DNA of 64,000 bases from UBA1227 sp963629305 (GCA_963629305.1 CAVGIJ010000001.1:1-64000), one strand, 5' to 3'; shown: positions 55,868 through 64,000, numbered from the stretch's first letter. Translations and numbers: made by a program. The notes: generated from the sequence alone by a model not told the origin.

Positions 55868-56923
55868 ATGAAAAAAATCATTTCACTTATTATGGCACTT
55901 GTACTTATGCTCACGCTTTTTACGGCATGTGGCAAAAAGACAACAAGTGAACCGACTACAAAAGCACCTGAAACTACAGAATCAAACACGCCGAAAGCAA
56001 CAGGAGTTACGGTAAAACTTGCAACTCTTCAGGGCCCTACGGGTATGGGTATGGCATATATGCTTGACGATTCCGATAACGATAAGACTCTTAATAAGTA
56101 TGAGTACACGGTAGCATCATCACCTGATGAAGTTACGGGAAAACTTGTTTCCGGAGATTTTGACATGGCAGCTCTTCCTACAAATGCCGCTGCAACACTC
56201 TATAACAAGTCAAACGGAAAAGTGAAACTTCTTGCACTCAATACAGGATGTGTTCTCTATGTTCTTGAAAAAGGTGACACAATAAAGAGCATTTCCGACC
56301 TTAAAGGCAAAACAGTTTATGTGAGCGGACAGGGCTCAACACCGGAGTTTATACTCAACTATGTACTTGAGGAAAACGGACTTAAAGTCGGAACAGATGT
56401 TAAACTTGACTTTACGTACTCAACACACAACGACCTTGTAGCTTTTGCCGCAAGCGGAAAGGCTGATGTTGTTCTTCTTCCTGAGCCGGCAGTAACCGCA
56501 CTTCTTGCAAAGAACAAGGATATGCATGTTGCACTCAGCATAAACGATGTATGGGCAGATACGGTAAAAGGTACTGATTATGAGGGAACGGAGATTGCCA
56601 TGGGATGCGTTGCGGTAAATACTGCATTTGCAGAGGCACATCCTGACGCTGTTGAGGCTTTCCTTTATGAGTATGAGCAGTCTATAAAGAACATCACAAA
56701 CACAGACAACCTTGATAAGAGTGCGGATACCATTGCCAAAGTCGGTATTGTTGCCGCTGCAGGAGTTGCAAAGAGTGCGCTTCCGCGCTGTAATATTGTA
56801 TTCTTTACAGGTGATGAGATGAAAACTAAGGTAGAGGGATTCTACAAGGTTCTCTTTGATGCACAGCCAAATTCGGTCGGAGGTAAATTACCTGATGAAA
56901 ACTTCTATTACAAAGCAAAATAA
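55868..56923 (+). CDS. ABC importer substrate-binding lipoprotein (NMT1/SsuA-like)
   Basis: 351 residues. Signal peptide with lipobox ending at Cys21 ('LMLTLFTACGKK'), a Thr/Pro-rich spacer, then a type-II periplasmic binding fold of the nitrate/taurine/pyrimidine class: 'VKLATLQGPTGMGMAYMLDD', 'GDFDMAALPTNAAATLYNKS', 'LKGKTVYVSGQGSTPEFIL', 'GKADVVLLPEPAVTALLAK'. The solute is unknown. Neighbouring TM1266 and hydrogenase genes invite a link to metal or cofactor supply, but family members mostly bind organic acids or thiamine precursors. Confidence 0.9.
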   Translation: MKKIISLIMALVLMLTLFTACGKKTTSEPTTKAPETTESNTPKATGVTVKLATLQGPTGMGMAYMLDDSDNDKTLNKYEYTVASSPDEVTGKLVSGDFDMAALPTNAAATLYNKSNGKVKLLALNTGCVLYVLEKGDTIKSISDLKGKTVYVSGQGSTPEFILNYVLEENGLKVGTDVKLDFTYSTHNDLVAFAASGKADVVLLPEPAVTALLAKNKDMHVALSINDVWADTVKGTDYEGTEIAMGCVAVNTAFAEAHPDAVEAFLYEYEQSIKNITNTDNLDKSADTIAKVGIVAAAGVAKSALPRCNIVFFTGDEMKTKVEGFYKVLFDAQPNSVGGKLPDENFYYKAK

Positions 56924-57713
56924 GCAGAGTAATAAAGTTGAATATTTTTTCGTAGCTCTCATATGGCTTGCCCTATGGGAGCTTGCGGCGCTTATTATAG
57001 ACGAGGAGGTACTTTTTGTATCTCCTCATAAGGTTTTGTATACACTCGTGAGTCTGTCAATGACAGCAGAATTTTGGAAAACTATTTTATTTTCCGCTCT
57101 GCGTGTCTTTTCCGGATTTATTCTCGGATACATCGTTACTTCGTTGCTGGCGTTTGCTTCCCATAAAAACTCATTTGTAAAGGCTTTCATAAGTCCGGCA
57201 ATAAGTGTAATAAAAGCTACACCTGTGGCATCATTTATCATACTTATGCTTATGTGGGCGGGGAAGGAGTTTGTACCCGTTCTCATATGTATTCTTATGG
57301 TTTCTCCGATAGTGTGGAGCAATATGTTGGAAGGACTTTCGAGTGTGGACAAAAATCTTCTGGAAATGTCAAAGGTTTTTGAAATGTCATCATATGAAAG
57401 GTTCAGGCATATCTATTTGCCGACTCTTATTCCGTACAATGTGGCTGCTGTCGGATCCGGGCTCGGTCTTTGCTGGAAAGCGGGAATTGCCGCAGAAGTT
57501 ATATGTCGTACAATTCCGTCGATAGGTAACAGTATCTGGGAGACAAAATTTTATATCCTGACAGATGAGATGTTTGCATGGACGGCAGCGGTTGTACTGC
57601 TGAGTGTTTTTTTTGACAAGCTTGTGAAATTCATATTGAAGAAAATGTTTCGAAAATATCTCTCTGTTGATTTGCGGCAAAACGGTGCATTGACGAAGGA
57701 GGCGGAGCAATGA
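56895..57713 (+). CDS. ABC importer permease (BPD, SsuC-like)
   Basis: 272 residues from ATG 56895, which lies inside the end of the lipoprotein gene (29-base overlap) with GGAGG 11 bases before. About six membrane segments. The permease EAA-type motif is in 'EMSKVFEMSSYERFRHIYLP' followed by 'LIPYNVAAVGSGLGLCWKAGIAAEV'. It forms the channel of the importer and is coupled to the ATPase gene by a 4-base overlap. Confidence 0.9.
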   Translation: MKTSITKQNKQSNKVEYFFVALIWLALWELAALIIDEEVLFVSPHKVLYTLVSLSMTAEFWKTILFSALRVFSGFILGYIVTSLLAFASHKNSFVKAFISPAISVIKATPVASFIILMLMWAGKEFVPVLICILMVSPIVWSNMLEGLSSVDKNLLEMSKVFEMSSYERFRHIYLPTLIPYNVAAVGSGLGLCWKAGIAAEVICRTIPSIGNSIWETKFYILTDEMFAWTAAVVLLSVFFDKLVKFILKKMFRKYLSVDLRQNGALTKEAEQ

Positions 57714-58318
57714 TTGTATTTAAAAATGTTTCATTTTCTTATAAAAACCAACGTGGGGCTTTTGGAAACGTCGGATTGTTGTCAACACCGGTGTTTGAAG
57801 ATTTAAACTTAACTGTTCCCGATACCGGAATTACTGCGGTTATTGCACCATCCGGAGTAGGCAAAACTACATTGCTCAGACTTATCGCCGGTCTTGAAAC
57901 GCCGGATTTCGGTGAAATAAAGGGCGGAGCCGGTGAAGGGAGGCGTGTCTCGTGTGTTTTTCAAGAACAGCGACTTCTTCCATGGTATACGGCATTTGAA
58001 AATATCAAGGTTGCTGTGAACCGCCGTGACAGCGAAATAAGCGCATTTCTGAATGAATTCGGAATTACTTCGGAGCTTTCAAAGAAACGCCCATCCGAGC
58101 TGTCAGGCGGACAGAGACAGCGTGTATGTCTTGCACGCGCACTTCTTTTTGAATCAGATGTTCTTTTGCTGGATGAACCCTTCACCGGCCTTGATACCGA
58201 TAATCGTTTAATAGCTTTGAAAAAAATAAAAGAATATGCCCTGGCAAAGCCTGTAGTCTTGGTATCGCACATAAGCGAAGATGTTGCAGTGGCAGATAAA
58301 GTTATAGAGATAAAATAA
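57710..58318 (+). CDS. ABC importer ATPase (SsuB-like)
   Basis: 202 residues, slightly short. Walker A 'APSGVGKTTLL', Q-loop 'CVFQEQRLLPWYTAFENIKV', signature 'LSGGQRQRVCLARALL', Walker B 'VLLLDEPFTGLD', switch His in 'VLVSHI'. The Q-loop PW form is typical for nitrate/taurine-type importers. It is the last gene before the bidirectional terminator shared with ackA. Confidence 0.93.
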   Translation: MIVFKNVSFSYKNQRGAFGNVGLLSTPVFEDLNLTVPDTGITAVIAPSGVGKTTLLRLIAGLETPDFGEIKGGAGEGRRVSCVFQEQRLLPWYTAFENIKVAVNRRDSEISAFLNEFGITSELSKKRPSELSGGQRQRVCLARALLFESDVLLLDEPFTGLDTDNRLIALKKIKEYALAKPVVLVSHISEDVAVADKVIEIK

Positions 58319-58353
58319 AAAGCGTTTGAGGAAATAATCCTCAAACGCTTTTT
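58317..58353. terminator. bidirectional terminator between the ABC importer and ackA
   Basis: AAAAAGCGTTTGAGGA and TCCTCAAACGCTTTTT arms around AATAA; perfect and symmetrical. Confidence 0.95.
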
Positions 58354-58371
58354 GGTTTATAAATTTGGGCT

Positions 58372-59577
58372 TCAGTGAGCGAGTCCTTCGACAATCTGAC
58401 GTGTATCTCTTGCAATCATAAGTTCCTCATTTGTGGGAATTACATATACATCGACCTTTGAGTCGGGTGTTGAAATCTTTACTTCCTTGCCGCGGCAGTT
58501 GTTTGCGTCGTCATCAATCTTGATTCCGAGGAATGAAAGATTTTCGGATACTATCTTACGAAGCTCGGGGCTGTTTTCGCCGACACCTGCGGTAAAGCAT
58601 ATTGCGTCAACACCGCCCATTGCGGCAACAAATCCGCCCATGTACTTTGTAACTTGGTAGTAGAGGATGTCAAGGGCAAGCTGTGCACGCTCATTTCCGT
58701 TCTTTGCGGCAGCTTCAACGTCACGCATATCCGACGATACGCCCGAAACACCGAGAAGACCGGATTTTTTATTCATCATCTGATCTGTCTGTGCAGGTGT
58801 AAGATTTTCTTTTGCCTGGATATATGTTATTGCAGACGGGTCAACGCCACCGCAACGTGAGCCCATAATGAAGCCGTCAAGAGGAGTGATACCCATTGTG
58901 GTGTCTATAACCTTACCGTCAACGATAGCTGAAAGAGAAGAACCGTTACCGATATGTGCAACGATAACCTTCTTGCCCTCAAGGCTCTCTCCGAGAATTT
59001 CCGATAGTCTGTGGCTTACGTATCTGTGAGAAGTACCGTGGAAGCCATAGCGACGAACCTTGTACTTCTCATAGTACTCATAAGGTACCGGGAAGATGTA
59101 TGCCTTTGGAGGCATTGTGCTGTGGAAAGCGTTGTCAAATACAACAACTTCCGGCTTGTCCTTTCCGAACACTTCCTGGCAGGCATCTATACCCTGGAGG
59201 TGAGCGGCGTTGTGGAGAGGTGCAAGATCTATAAGTGATCTGATTCCTTCCTTAACCTCGTCTGTAACAAGGCAACTGTCGTTGAAGAGCGCACCGCCCT
59301 GTACTATACGGTGACCTATTGCGTCAATCTCATCGAGTGAGTCAATAACCTTTGTCTCACCCTCAGTGAGAGCTTTTTTTACTTCCATAAATGCCTGCGT
59401 ATGGTTGTTGAGAGTATTGTTGTTCTCAACTTTTCTGCCGTCCGCGGTTTTTCCTTCAAAATGTCCGTCTACGCCTATTCTTTCGCAAAGACCCTTGGCA
59501 AGAAGCTTTTCACCGTTCATATCTATGAGCTGATATTTAAGTGATGAGCTTCCGCAGTTTACTACAAGAATTTTCAT
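58372..59577 (-). CDS. ackA: acetate kinase
   Basis: 401 residues from the ATG at 59577; the upstream in-frame extension is non-coding leader. It converts acetyl phosphate and ADP to acetate and ATP, the main energy-yielding step of acetate fermentation. Signatures: 'KILVVNCGSSSLKYQL' at the N-terminus, 'GHRIVQGGALF', 'RRYGFHGTSHRYVS', 'IVAHIGNGSSLSAI', 'TPLDGFIMGSRCGGVDPS' and 'FTAGVGENSPELR'. No phosphotransacetylase gene is adjacent. It matches the H2-producing metabolism encoded upstream. Confidence 0.97.
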   Translation of the reverse strand: MKILVVNCGSSSLKYQLIDMNGEKLLAKGLCERIGVDGHFEGKTADGRKVENNNTLNNHTQAFMEVKKALTEGETKVIDSLDEIDAIGHRIVQGGALFNDSCLVTDEVKEGIRSLIDLAPLHNAAHLQGIDACQEVFGKDKPEVVVFDNAFHSTMPPKAYIFPVPYEYYEKYKVRRYGFHGTSHRYVSHRLSEILGESLEGKKVIVAHIGNGSSLSAIVDGKVIDTTMGITPLDGFIMGSRCGGVDPSAITYIQAKENLTPAQTDQMMNKKSGLLGVSGVSSDMRDVEAAAKNGNERAQLALDILYYQVTKYMGGFVAAMGGVDAICFTAGVGENSPELRKIVSENLSFLGIKIDDDANNCRGKEVKISTPDSKVDVYVIPTNEELMIARDTRQIVEGLAH

Positions 59578-59640
59578 TTCTCTCGACCTTTCACTACTTG
59601 ATTTACTGTAATCATCGTCAAAAACAGTCCAAACGCAAGT

Positions 59641-59649
59641 ATTGTAGCA
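59641..59649 (-). promoter_or_regulatory. extended -10 promoter of ackA
   Basis: Minus strand: TG-C-TACAAT (59649-59641), 64 bases before the ATG; no clear -35. The remaining divergent region 59650-59790 is AT-rich, and I see nothing else in it. Confidence 0.55.
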
Positions 59650-59790
59650 CAATTCGTATAGTCTAACCATAGTTTTTTAAAAAATAAGCATGCAAAAACT
59701 TATTTTTTTATTACACTTTCAAAATTATACTTTATTTAGTGCCATCAATATATTAAAATGAATATATATTGTATCCAAGGGGGGCTTTGA

Positions 59791-60984
59791 TTGAAAGTTA
59801 CCGGAATAGTTGCCGAGTATAATCCGTTTCATAACGGTCATAAATACATGGTTGATTGTGTTCGCGGATACGGTGCTACACATGTTGTTGCCGTAATGAG
59901 CGGAAATTTTGTTCAGCGCGGAAGCGTTGCAATAATGGATAAAAGAGCAAGAGCAAAAGCAGCCCTTGAAAGCGGAGTGGACCTTGTTGTCGAATTGCCT
60001 CTTCCGTGGGCAGTCTCCACGGCTGAACTTTTTGCCCGCGGCGGAGTGACCATACTCAGTGCGCTTGGCTGTGTAGATACATTGGCATTTGGCTGTGAAA
60101 CGGCAGATTCGACGAAACTTATGAAGACAGCCGAAGCGGTATGTGACATAAGAGTTCATGAGTTTATAAAGAAGGAACTCGAGGGCGGTATAAGTTATGC
60201 CTCCGCCCGCGAAAATGTCGTTCGTGAGTTTTACGGAAACGAAATTGCGGACATACTTTCAATGCCTAACAATATACTCGCAGTGGAGTACTTAAAAGCA
60301 ATGAAAAGGCTTGGCTCGTCTATGGACATCTATCCCGTTTTTCGAAAGGGAGCCGGGCATGATGAGCTGAAGGAAAACGGTGAATTTGCCAGTGCCTCGT
60401 CACTTCGTATGCTTATGGAACGCGACGACGATACTTACAAAAAATTTATGCCGAAGGCCACCGCCGCCGAGTTTATGAGACTCAAAGGTGTCAAAAGAGC
60501 GCCCGTGTGCCAAGACGAAAGCGAAAGAGCCATTCTTTCCAGACTGCGAATGCTTAGTGTTTCCGACATAAAAAAAGCACCCGACGTTTCCGAGGGCCTT
60601 GAGAACAGGATTTACGATGCTATCAAAACCGCAACATCACTTGAGGAACTGTACGGTCTTATCAAAACAAAAAGATATACGCATTCAAGGATAAGGAGAA
60701 TAATTACATCCCTCTACCTTGGTCTTAAAGCGGATGATGCGAAAGCGGATGTTCCGTACATACGCGTGATAGGTTTTAATGAGCGGGGAAAAGAAATTTT
60801 AAGGACGGCAAAAGAGACCGCAAATCTCCCTGTTATAATGAAAACCTCGCAAATTGCGACTTTGTCAAATGAGGCAAAGCACGTATTTGAGCTGGAGTGT
60901 AAAGCAACTGACCTTTACAACCTTGCGACTCCGCGTATTTTACCCTGCGGAACAGAGTGTTCCGATGAAATTGTTATGCTCTGA
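59791..60984 (+). CDS. tmcAL: tRNA(Met) cytidine acetate ligase
   Basis: 397 residues, TTG start with AAGGGGGGC 8 bases before. It forms N4-acetylcytidine at the wobble base of elongator tRNA-Met using acetate and ATP. The nucleotidyltransferase HxGH motif is in 'VAEYNPFHNGHKYMV', followed by 'VAVMSGNFVQRGSVAIMDK' and 'LVVELPLPWAVSTAELFA', with 'GAGHDE' and 'ASASSLRML' further on. It stands divergent from ackA. Both enzymes handle acetate and ATP, though this may be coincidence. Confidence 0.93.
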   Translation: MKVTGIVAEYNPFHNGHKYMVDCVRGYGATHVVAVMSGNFVQRGSVAIMDKRARAKAALESGVDLVVELPLPWAVSTAELFARGGVTILSALGCVDTLAFGCETADSTKLMKTAEAVCDIRVHEFIKKELEGGISYASARENVVREFYGNEIADILSMPNNILAVEYLKAMKRLGSSMDIYPVFRKGAGHDELKENGEFASASSLRMLMERDDDTYKKFMPKATAAEFMRLKGVKRAPVCQDESERAILSRLRMLSVSDIKKAPDVSEGLENRIYDAIKTATSLEELYGLIKTKRYTHSRIRRIITSLYLGLKADDAKADVPYIRVIGFNERGKEILRTAKETANLPVIMKTSQIATLSNEAKHVFELECKATDLYNLATPRILPCGTECSDEIVML

Positions 60985-61033
60985 AAACAACGTGTTTACA
61001 GTAAAAATGTATTGTTTTCAAAAGGAGAAATAA

Positions 61034-61987
61034 ATGAGAAGAAGAGGATTTGACCTTGGAATTTGGCTGGTCATATGTGCGATTGCCTTTACCATGGTCA
61101 TTGTGCCGAAAGCAGAAAAAAACAAACTGATTGATCAACAGACGAAAACAACTGCCAATTCGGAAATAGACAATGTAAACCCCACCAGTGTGGACGATGA
61201 ACTTGTTACGGAGTCTGAATCCACTACCGTAAATAAAGGAGATAAGCCGGTTTCAACAACGGTACAGAGTAAGCCGTATCTCATAAAGGTAAACAGAAGC
61301 CAAAATGTTGTTACGGTTTATTCAAAAGACAGCAGCGGTGCATATACCGTACCCGTAAGGGCTTTTGTATGCTCCGCAGGACGCGGATCAAACACACCGC
61401 TCGGAACTTATCATACCAGCGCAAAATACACATGGAAGATACTCATAGGCGAGGTGTGGGGACAGTACAGTACAAGAATTGTCGGTGGTGTGCTTTTTCA
61501 CTCTGTGCCGTATACATCAAAAGCAAAAAACACACTTGAGTATTGGGAGTATAACCGACTCGGAACCAACAGGTCACTTGGATGCATACGTTTGACAGTG
61601 GCCGATGCGAAATGGATTTTCGACAACTGCCCGCTCGGTACAACCGTTGTCATATACGAAAGTTCAGATCCCGGGCCGCTCGGTAAGCCGTCAGCACCGA
61701 AGATAGATACATCGCTTTCTTTCAGGGGATGGGATCCGACTGACCCGGATGCGGCTAATCCGTGGAAAAATTATACGCCACCGACGACAACAGAACCCGT
61801 GGCAACACACCCGTCAACCGCAAATACTACGAAGCCAACCACGGAAACTTCCACAAAACCGACGACGGAAACAACTGACCCGTCGACATCCGGCACAACC
61901 GAGCCTTCATCGACCGAGCCTTCATCGACGGAGCCCTCATCAGCAGAGCCGGATACTTCAGAGTCAGGCACCGATGACACAGAATAA
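61034..61987 (+). CDS. L,D-transpeptidase (YkuD) with Thr/Ser/Pro-rich tail
   Basis: 317 residues. N-terminal membrane anchor (about 6-25, 'GIWLVICAIAFTMVIVP'), linker, YkuD domain (about 90-220) with 'YLIKVNRSQNVVTVYSKDS', the catalytic His in 'GGVLFHSVPYTS' and Cys in 'RSLGCIRLTVADAKWI' (HxnSxGCxR). A low-complexity tail (about 250-317) repeats TEPSS and TKPTTET units, likely an extended wall spacer. It cross-links peptidoglycan at the third residue of the stem or attaches proteins. AAAGGAG precedes the ATG. Confidence 0.92.
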   Translation: MRRRGFDLGIWLVICAIAFTMVIVPKAEKNKLIDQQTKTTANSEIDNVNPTSVDDELVTESESTTVNKGDKPVSTTVQSKPYLIKVNRSQNVVTVYSKDSSGAYTVPVRAFVCSAGRGSNTPLGTYHTSAKYTWKILIGEVWGQYSTRIVGGVLFHSVPYTSKAKNTLEYWEYNRLGTNRSLGCIRLTVADAKWIFDNCPLGTTVVIYESSDPGPLGKPSAPKIDTSLSFRGWDPTDPDAANPWKNYTPPTTTEPVATHPSTANTTKPTTETSTKPTTETTDPSTSGTTEPSSTEPSSTEPSSAEPDTSESGTDDTE

Positions 61988-61993
61988 AAACAA

Positions 61994-62052
61994 AACCGGT
62001 ATTGCATGTTCACTCCTTACGGAGCACCTTTGCTATACCGGTTATTTTTTTT
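61994..62052. terminator. terminator between the L,D-transpeptidase and mtaB
   Basis: AACCGGTAT (61994-62002) pairs with ATACCGGTT (62035-62043), followed by eight T. The 32-base loop contains an inner CTCC/GGAG stem. Confidence 0.8.
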
Positions 62053-62055
62053 ATT

Positions 62056-63402
62056 TTATTCTGCTTCACCCATGCAGCAATCGTCTGCTGTGTTGTATCC
62101 GGTGATCTTTACGGGAATGATTTTGTTGCTGAGTGCACTCACGATGGAAGCACTGCCGAGAGATGTAATTTTGAATGAGACGGGAGTGTAATTCATGGTA
62201 TATCCGTGGAAAATACCGTCTTTTGCGTTGTATTTTTCGACAAGAACATTCAATGTCTTTCCGATTTGGTTTCTGAAGAACTCGGAACGCAGATCTGTCG
62301 CAATTTTCAGAGCTGTTTCCGTGCGTGCCGATTTTACCCCGGGGTTAATCTGCGGCATTTCCGCTGCTCTTGTGCCTGTTCTTGCAGAGTATGGGAAGAC
62401 GTGAATTTTCTCAAACTGAATTTTTTTCGCAAATGCAATTGATTCATTAAAGTCATCATCGGTTTCGCCGGGGAATCCAATCATAAGGTCGGTCGTTATG
62501 GTCGCATCCTTGAATTTTGTGCGAAGTTTTCTACAAAGCTCCTCGTACTCCCTTGTGGTGTAATGTCTGTTCATTCTTTTAAGCGTGGAGTCGCATCCGG
62601 TTTGAAGCGAGATATGAAACTGCGGGCAAAAGTTTTCAAGAGCAGCAAGTCTGTCAATTGCCTCGTCGGATATATTGTCGAATTCGAGCGAGCCTATTCT
62701 TACTCTTTCAAAGCCCTTGCTGCAGGCAAGTTCTATGGCATCAACAAATGTCTTGCCAATGTCAAGGCCATAGCAGCAAAAGTTAATGCCGACGAGTACT
62801 ACTTCTTTAAAGCCGGCCGATTTTATTTTATTGAGTTCGGACGAAAGACTTTCGAGTGAACGGGAGCGGGAATGTCCTTTAGATGTCGGAATGATGCAAT
62901 ACGTGCAGTATCTGTCGCAGCCGTCCTGTATCTTTATGACGGCACGTGTCCTGCCCTCAAAACCGGCTATGGGCATATTTTCAAAAGAATCTCCCTTTTC
63001 GTGAGCGGGGATGTTGATAATTCTCGGTGGATTCTTATTTTCCGGCGATGTATCCCGGTTCTTTACATACTCCTCAACCATAGAAACAACAAGGGAATGA
63101 TCCTTGTTTCCGGTAACAATATCCGCCTCGGTCAATTCTTTTGCTTTTTCCGGATATGCCTGAGGCATACATCCGGTGAGAACAATGATTGCGTCGGGGT
63201 TATTTCGTTTAAACTTTCTGACGCATTGACGTGTTTTTTTGTCGCTTTCCGCAGTAACCGTGCACGAATTGATTATTATAATGTCTGCCGATGTCGGGTC
63301 GTTTTGTTCGATGAAAAAGCCGTTTCTTTGAAAAAGTTCTTTCATCGCTTCGGTTTCATATGCATTTACCTTACAACCGAGTGTGTAGAAAAAAACTGTC
63401 AT
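62056..63402 (-). CDS. mtaB: tRNA (t6A37) methylthiotransferase MtaB
   Basis: 448 residues. It adds a methylthio group to t6A at position 37 of ANN-reading tRNAs. N-terminal MTTase domain with three cluster cysteines ('YTLGCKVNAYE', 'INSCTVTAESD', 'LTGCMPQAYPE'), radical-SAM motif 'GCDRYCTYCIIP' (CxxxCxxC), then 'VLVGINFCCYG' and 'LMIGFPGETDDDF', and a C-terminal TRAM-like domain. The size and the HSRSRSLE-type motif fit MtaB rather than MiaB. Confidence 0.93.
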   Translation of the reverse strand: MTVFFYTLGCKVNAYETEAMKELFQRNGFFIEQNDPTSADIIIINSCTVTAESDKKTRQCVRKFKRNNPDAIIVLTGCMPQAYPEKAKELTEADIVTGNKDHSLVVSMVEEYVKNRDTSPENKNPPRIINIPAHEKGDSFENMPIAGFEGRTRAVIKIQDGCDRYCTYCIIPTSKGHSRSRSLESLSSELNKIKSAGFKEVVLVGINFCCYGLDIGKTFVDAIELACSKGFERVRIGSLEFDNISDEAIDRLAALENFCPQFHISLQTGCDSTLKRMNRHYTTREYEELCRKLRTKFKDATITTDLMIGFPGETDDDFNESIAFAKKIQFEKIHVFPYSARTGTRAAEMPQINPGVKSARTETALKIATDLRSEFFRNQIGKTLNVLVEKYNAKDGIFHGYTMNYTPVSFKITSLGSASIVSALSNKIIPVKITGYNTADDCCMGEAE

Positions 63403-63511
63403 ATAATTATTTCTCTTTCTTTGGATTTCCCTCGCCTTTGTGTAAATTATTATAACCCATTTGTCATAACTTGCATAGAATTTTTCATAGAATTGCTTGA
63501 GGTGGTATAAC

Positions 63512-63729
63512 GTGAAAAAGTTTTATATCAAATTTATGAGCGTTGTCATGATTGTTCACTTGCGATTGATGTTGAAGCACCCGTTGCAAAAAATCAGGTG
63601 CTCGGCAAGGTTGAATTTTTTGCAAACAATGAACTTATCGGGACAGTGAACCTTGTTTTCCCGGTTGAAATTGCAAAGATATCTTTTATTGATGCGGTTA
63701 TACTGCTGCTTGGAAGTCCGGTAAAATAG
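63512..63729 (+). pseudogene. collapsed D-alanyl-D-alanine carboxypeptidase gene
   Basis: GTG 63512 (GAGGTGG 6 bases before) opens MKKFYIKFMSVVMIV, a signal-peptide start. Near 63555 the useful frame shifts, and 'LAIDVEAPVAKNQVLGKVEF', 'FANNELIGTVNLVFPVEIAK' and 'FIDAVILLLGSPVK' follow to the stop at 63729. This is the PBP5_C domain and amphipathic anchor at the end of DacA/DacF-type enzymes. The whole catalytic domain (about 300 residues with SxxK, SxN, KTG) is missing. Confidence 0.65.
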
Positions 63730-63741
63730 TGTGCAAATTGT

Positions 63742-63771
63742 TTGACTATGTACACATTAATATGATATTAT
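63742..63771 (+). promoter_or_regulatory. promoter of the last gene
   Basis: TTGACT (63742-63747), 18 bases, TATTAT (63766-63771), 35 bases before the ATG. Confidence 0.6.
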
Positions 63772-63806
63772 TGAAGGTACATTTTTGCGGATGTGGAGGT
63801 AATTTT

Positions 63807-64000
63807 ATGTTCGAACATAAGAATCTTTACCCGGTGGTTCTTGTACCGGGCGTTGTCGGATACAGTGAAGATACATTGCCGGGAAAGATCCTACCTTGTT
63901 TTGGTACTACGGCTACAAGTGTTTCAAAAGTTATCAAGAGTATGGGTATGGATTGCCATACCGCATCATTCGGACTTGTTTCGGGTATATGGGACAGAAC
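63807..64000 (+). CDS. lipase-like alpha/beta hydrolase, 5' part only
   Basis: ATG 63807 with TGGAGG 8 bases before; 64 complete codons until the window ends. 'NLYPVVLVPGVVGYSED' matches the oxyanion strand of bacterial triacylglycerol lipases (YPVVLVHG), and 'DCHTASFGLVSGIWDR' resembles the 'GxxVxxxxxxP.SS..' strand and cap that follow. The nucleophile elbow lies beyond the window, so activity cannot be judged. Confidence 0.7.
   Translation, partial: MFEHKNLYPVVLVPGVVGYSEDTLPGKILPCFGTTATSVSKVIKSMGMDCHTASFGLVSGIWDR

Overview
The window is a chromosomal stretch from a low-GC, anaerobic Firmicute, most likely a gut Clostridium of the Ruminococcaceae/Oscillospiraceae type. The basis is the gene content: class III (oxygen-sensitive) ribonucleotide reductase, an electron-bifurcating type [FeFe] hydrogenase, acetate kinase, strong Shine-Dalgarno sites, sigma-A type promoters, T-tailed terminators and the stump of a spore-coat gene. 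No rRNA or CRISPR array is visible, and there is one tRNA.

Layout. 1-1063: the tail of a gut-phage-type gene run (four small genes), ending at a terminator. 1394-6914: a flavoprotein, thrH, a PTS-like membrane protein behind a folded leader, and proline synthesis proBAC. 7176-13684: a G5/3D-domain wall protein, an amidohydrolase, then a surface-glycan block (glf, an ABC polysaccharide exporter, galE). 13812-15568: a DtxR-type regulator and an XRE/ImmA pair facing a small gene with a 23-bp promoter palindrome. 15936-18980: nrdD-nrdG under an NrdR box. 19114-25898: DUF805 protein, decayed genes, nucleotidyltransferase, GH25 lysozyme, cation/proton antiporter and sortase. 26041-30333: a cobalamin nucleotide-loop operon. 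30521-37916: rpsT, an ABC ATPase that lost its permease, a MurE-like ligase, EamA transporter, lipase-like protein and alpha-glucosidase. 38466-40568: phosphodiesterase, and a glycine riboswitch driving a sodium:amino-acid symporter. 40619-41108: two perfect 153-bp tandem repeats, each carrying the 3' end of the adjoining tRNA-Leu(UAG). 41368-44410: WYL regulator, queH and a sugar transferase.

44572-58318 is the most interesting part. An alcohol dehydrogenase with a Rex-like operator is followed by a Crp/Fnr-type regulator and an H2-metabolism locus (HndA, B, C, D-like subunits). Inserted between HndA and HndB are a degenerate, probably sensory [FeFe] hydrogenase, two DRTGG proteins, two RsbW/histidine-kinase-like ATPases and a PHP-domain protein. 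A TM1266-family regulator and an ABC importer follow. The alcohol dehydrogenase gene and the regulator gene are each preceded by a copy of the same structured RNA. It has conserved sequence blocks and a closing helix that covaries between copies and is followed by a U-tract. I cannot match it to a riboswitch class I know. It is the best candidate here for an undescribed system: RNA-level control linking alcohol formation and hydrogen metabolism.

58372-64000: ackA divergent from tmcAL (tRNA acetate ligase), an L,D-transpeptidase, mtaB, a collapsed D,D-carboxypeptidase gene and the start of a lipase-like gene.

A second theme is gene decay by deletion. At least six short remnants (cotJC, a sodium:alanine symporter, an ABC permease, a transporter tail, an Rpn-like nuclease tail, a D,D-carboxypeptidase) lie between intact operons, and several keep only the N- and/or C-terminal end of the gene.
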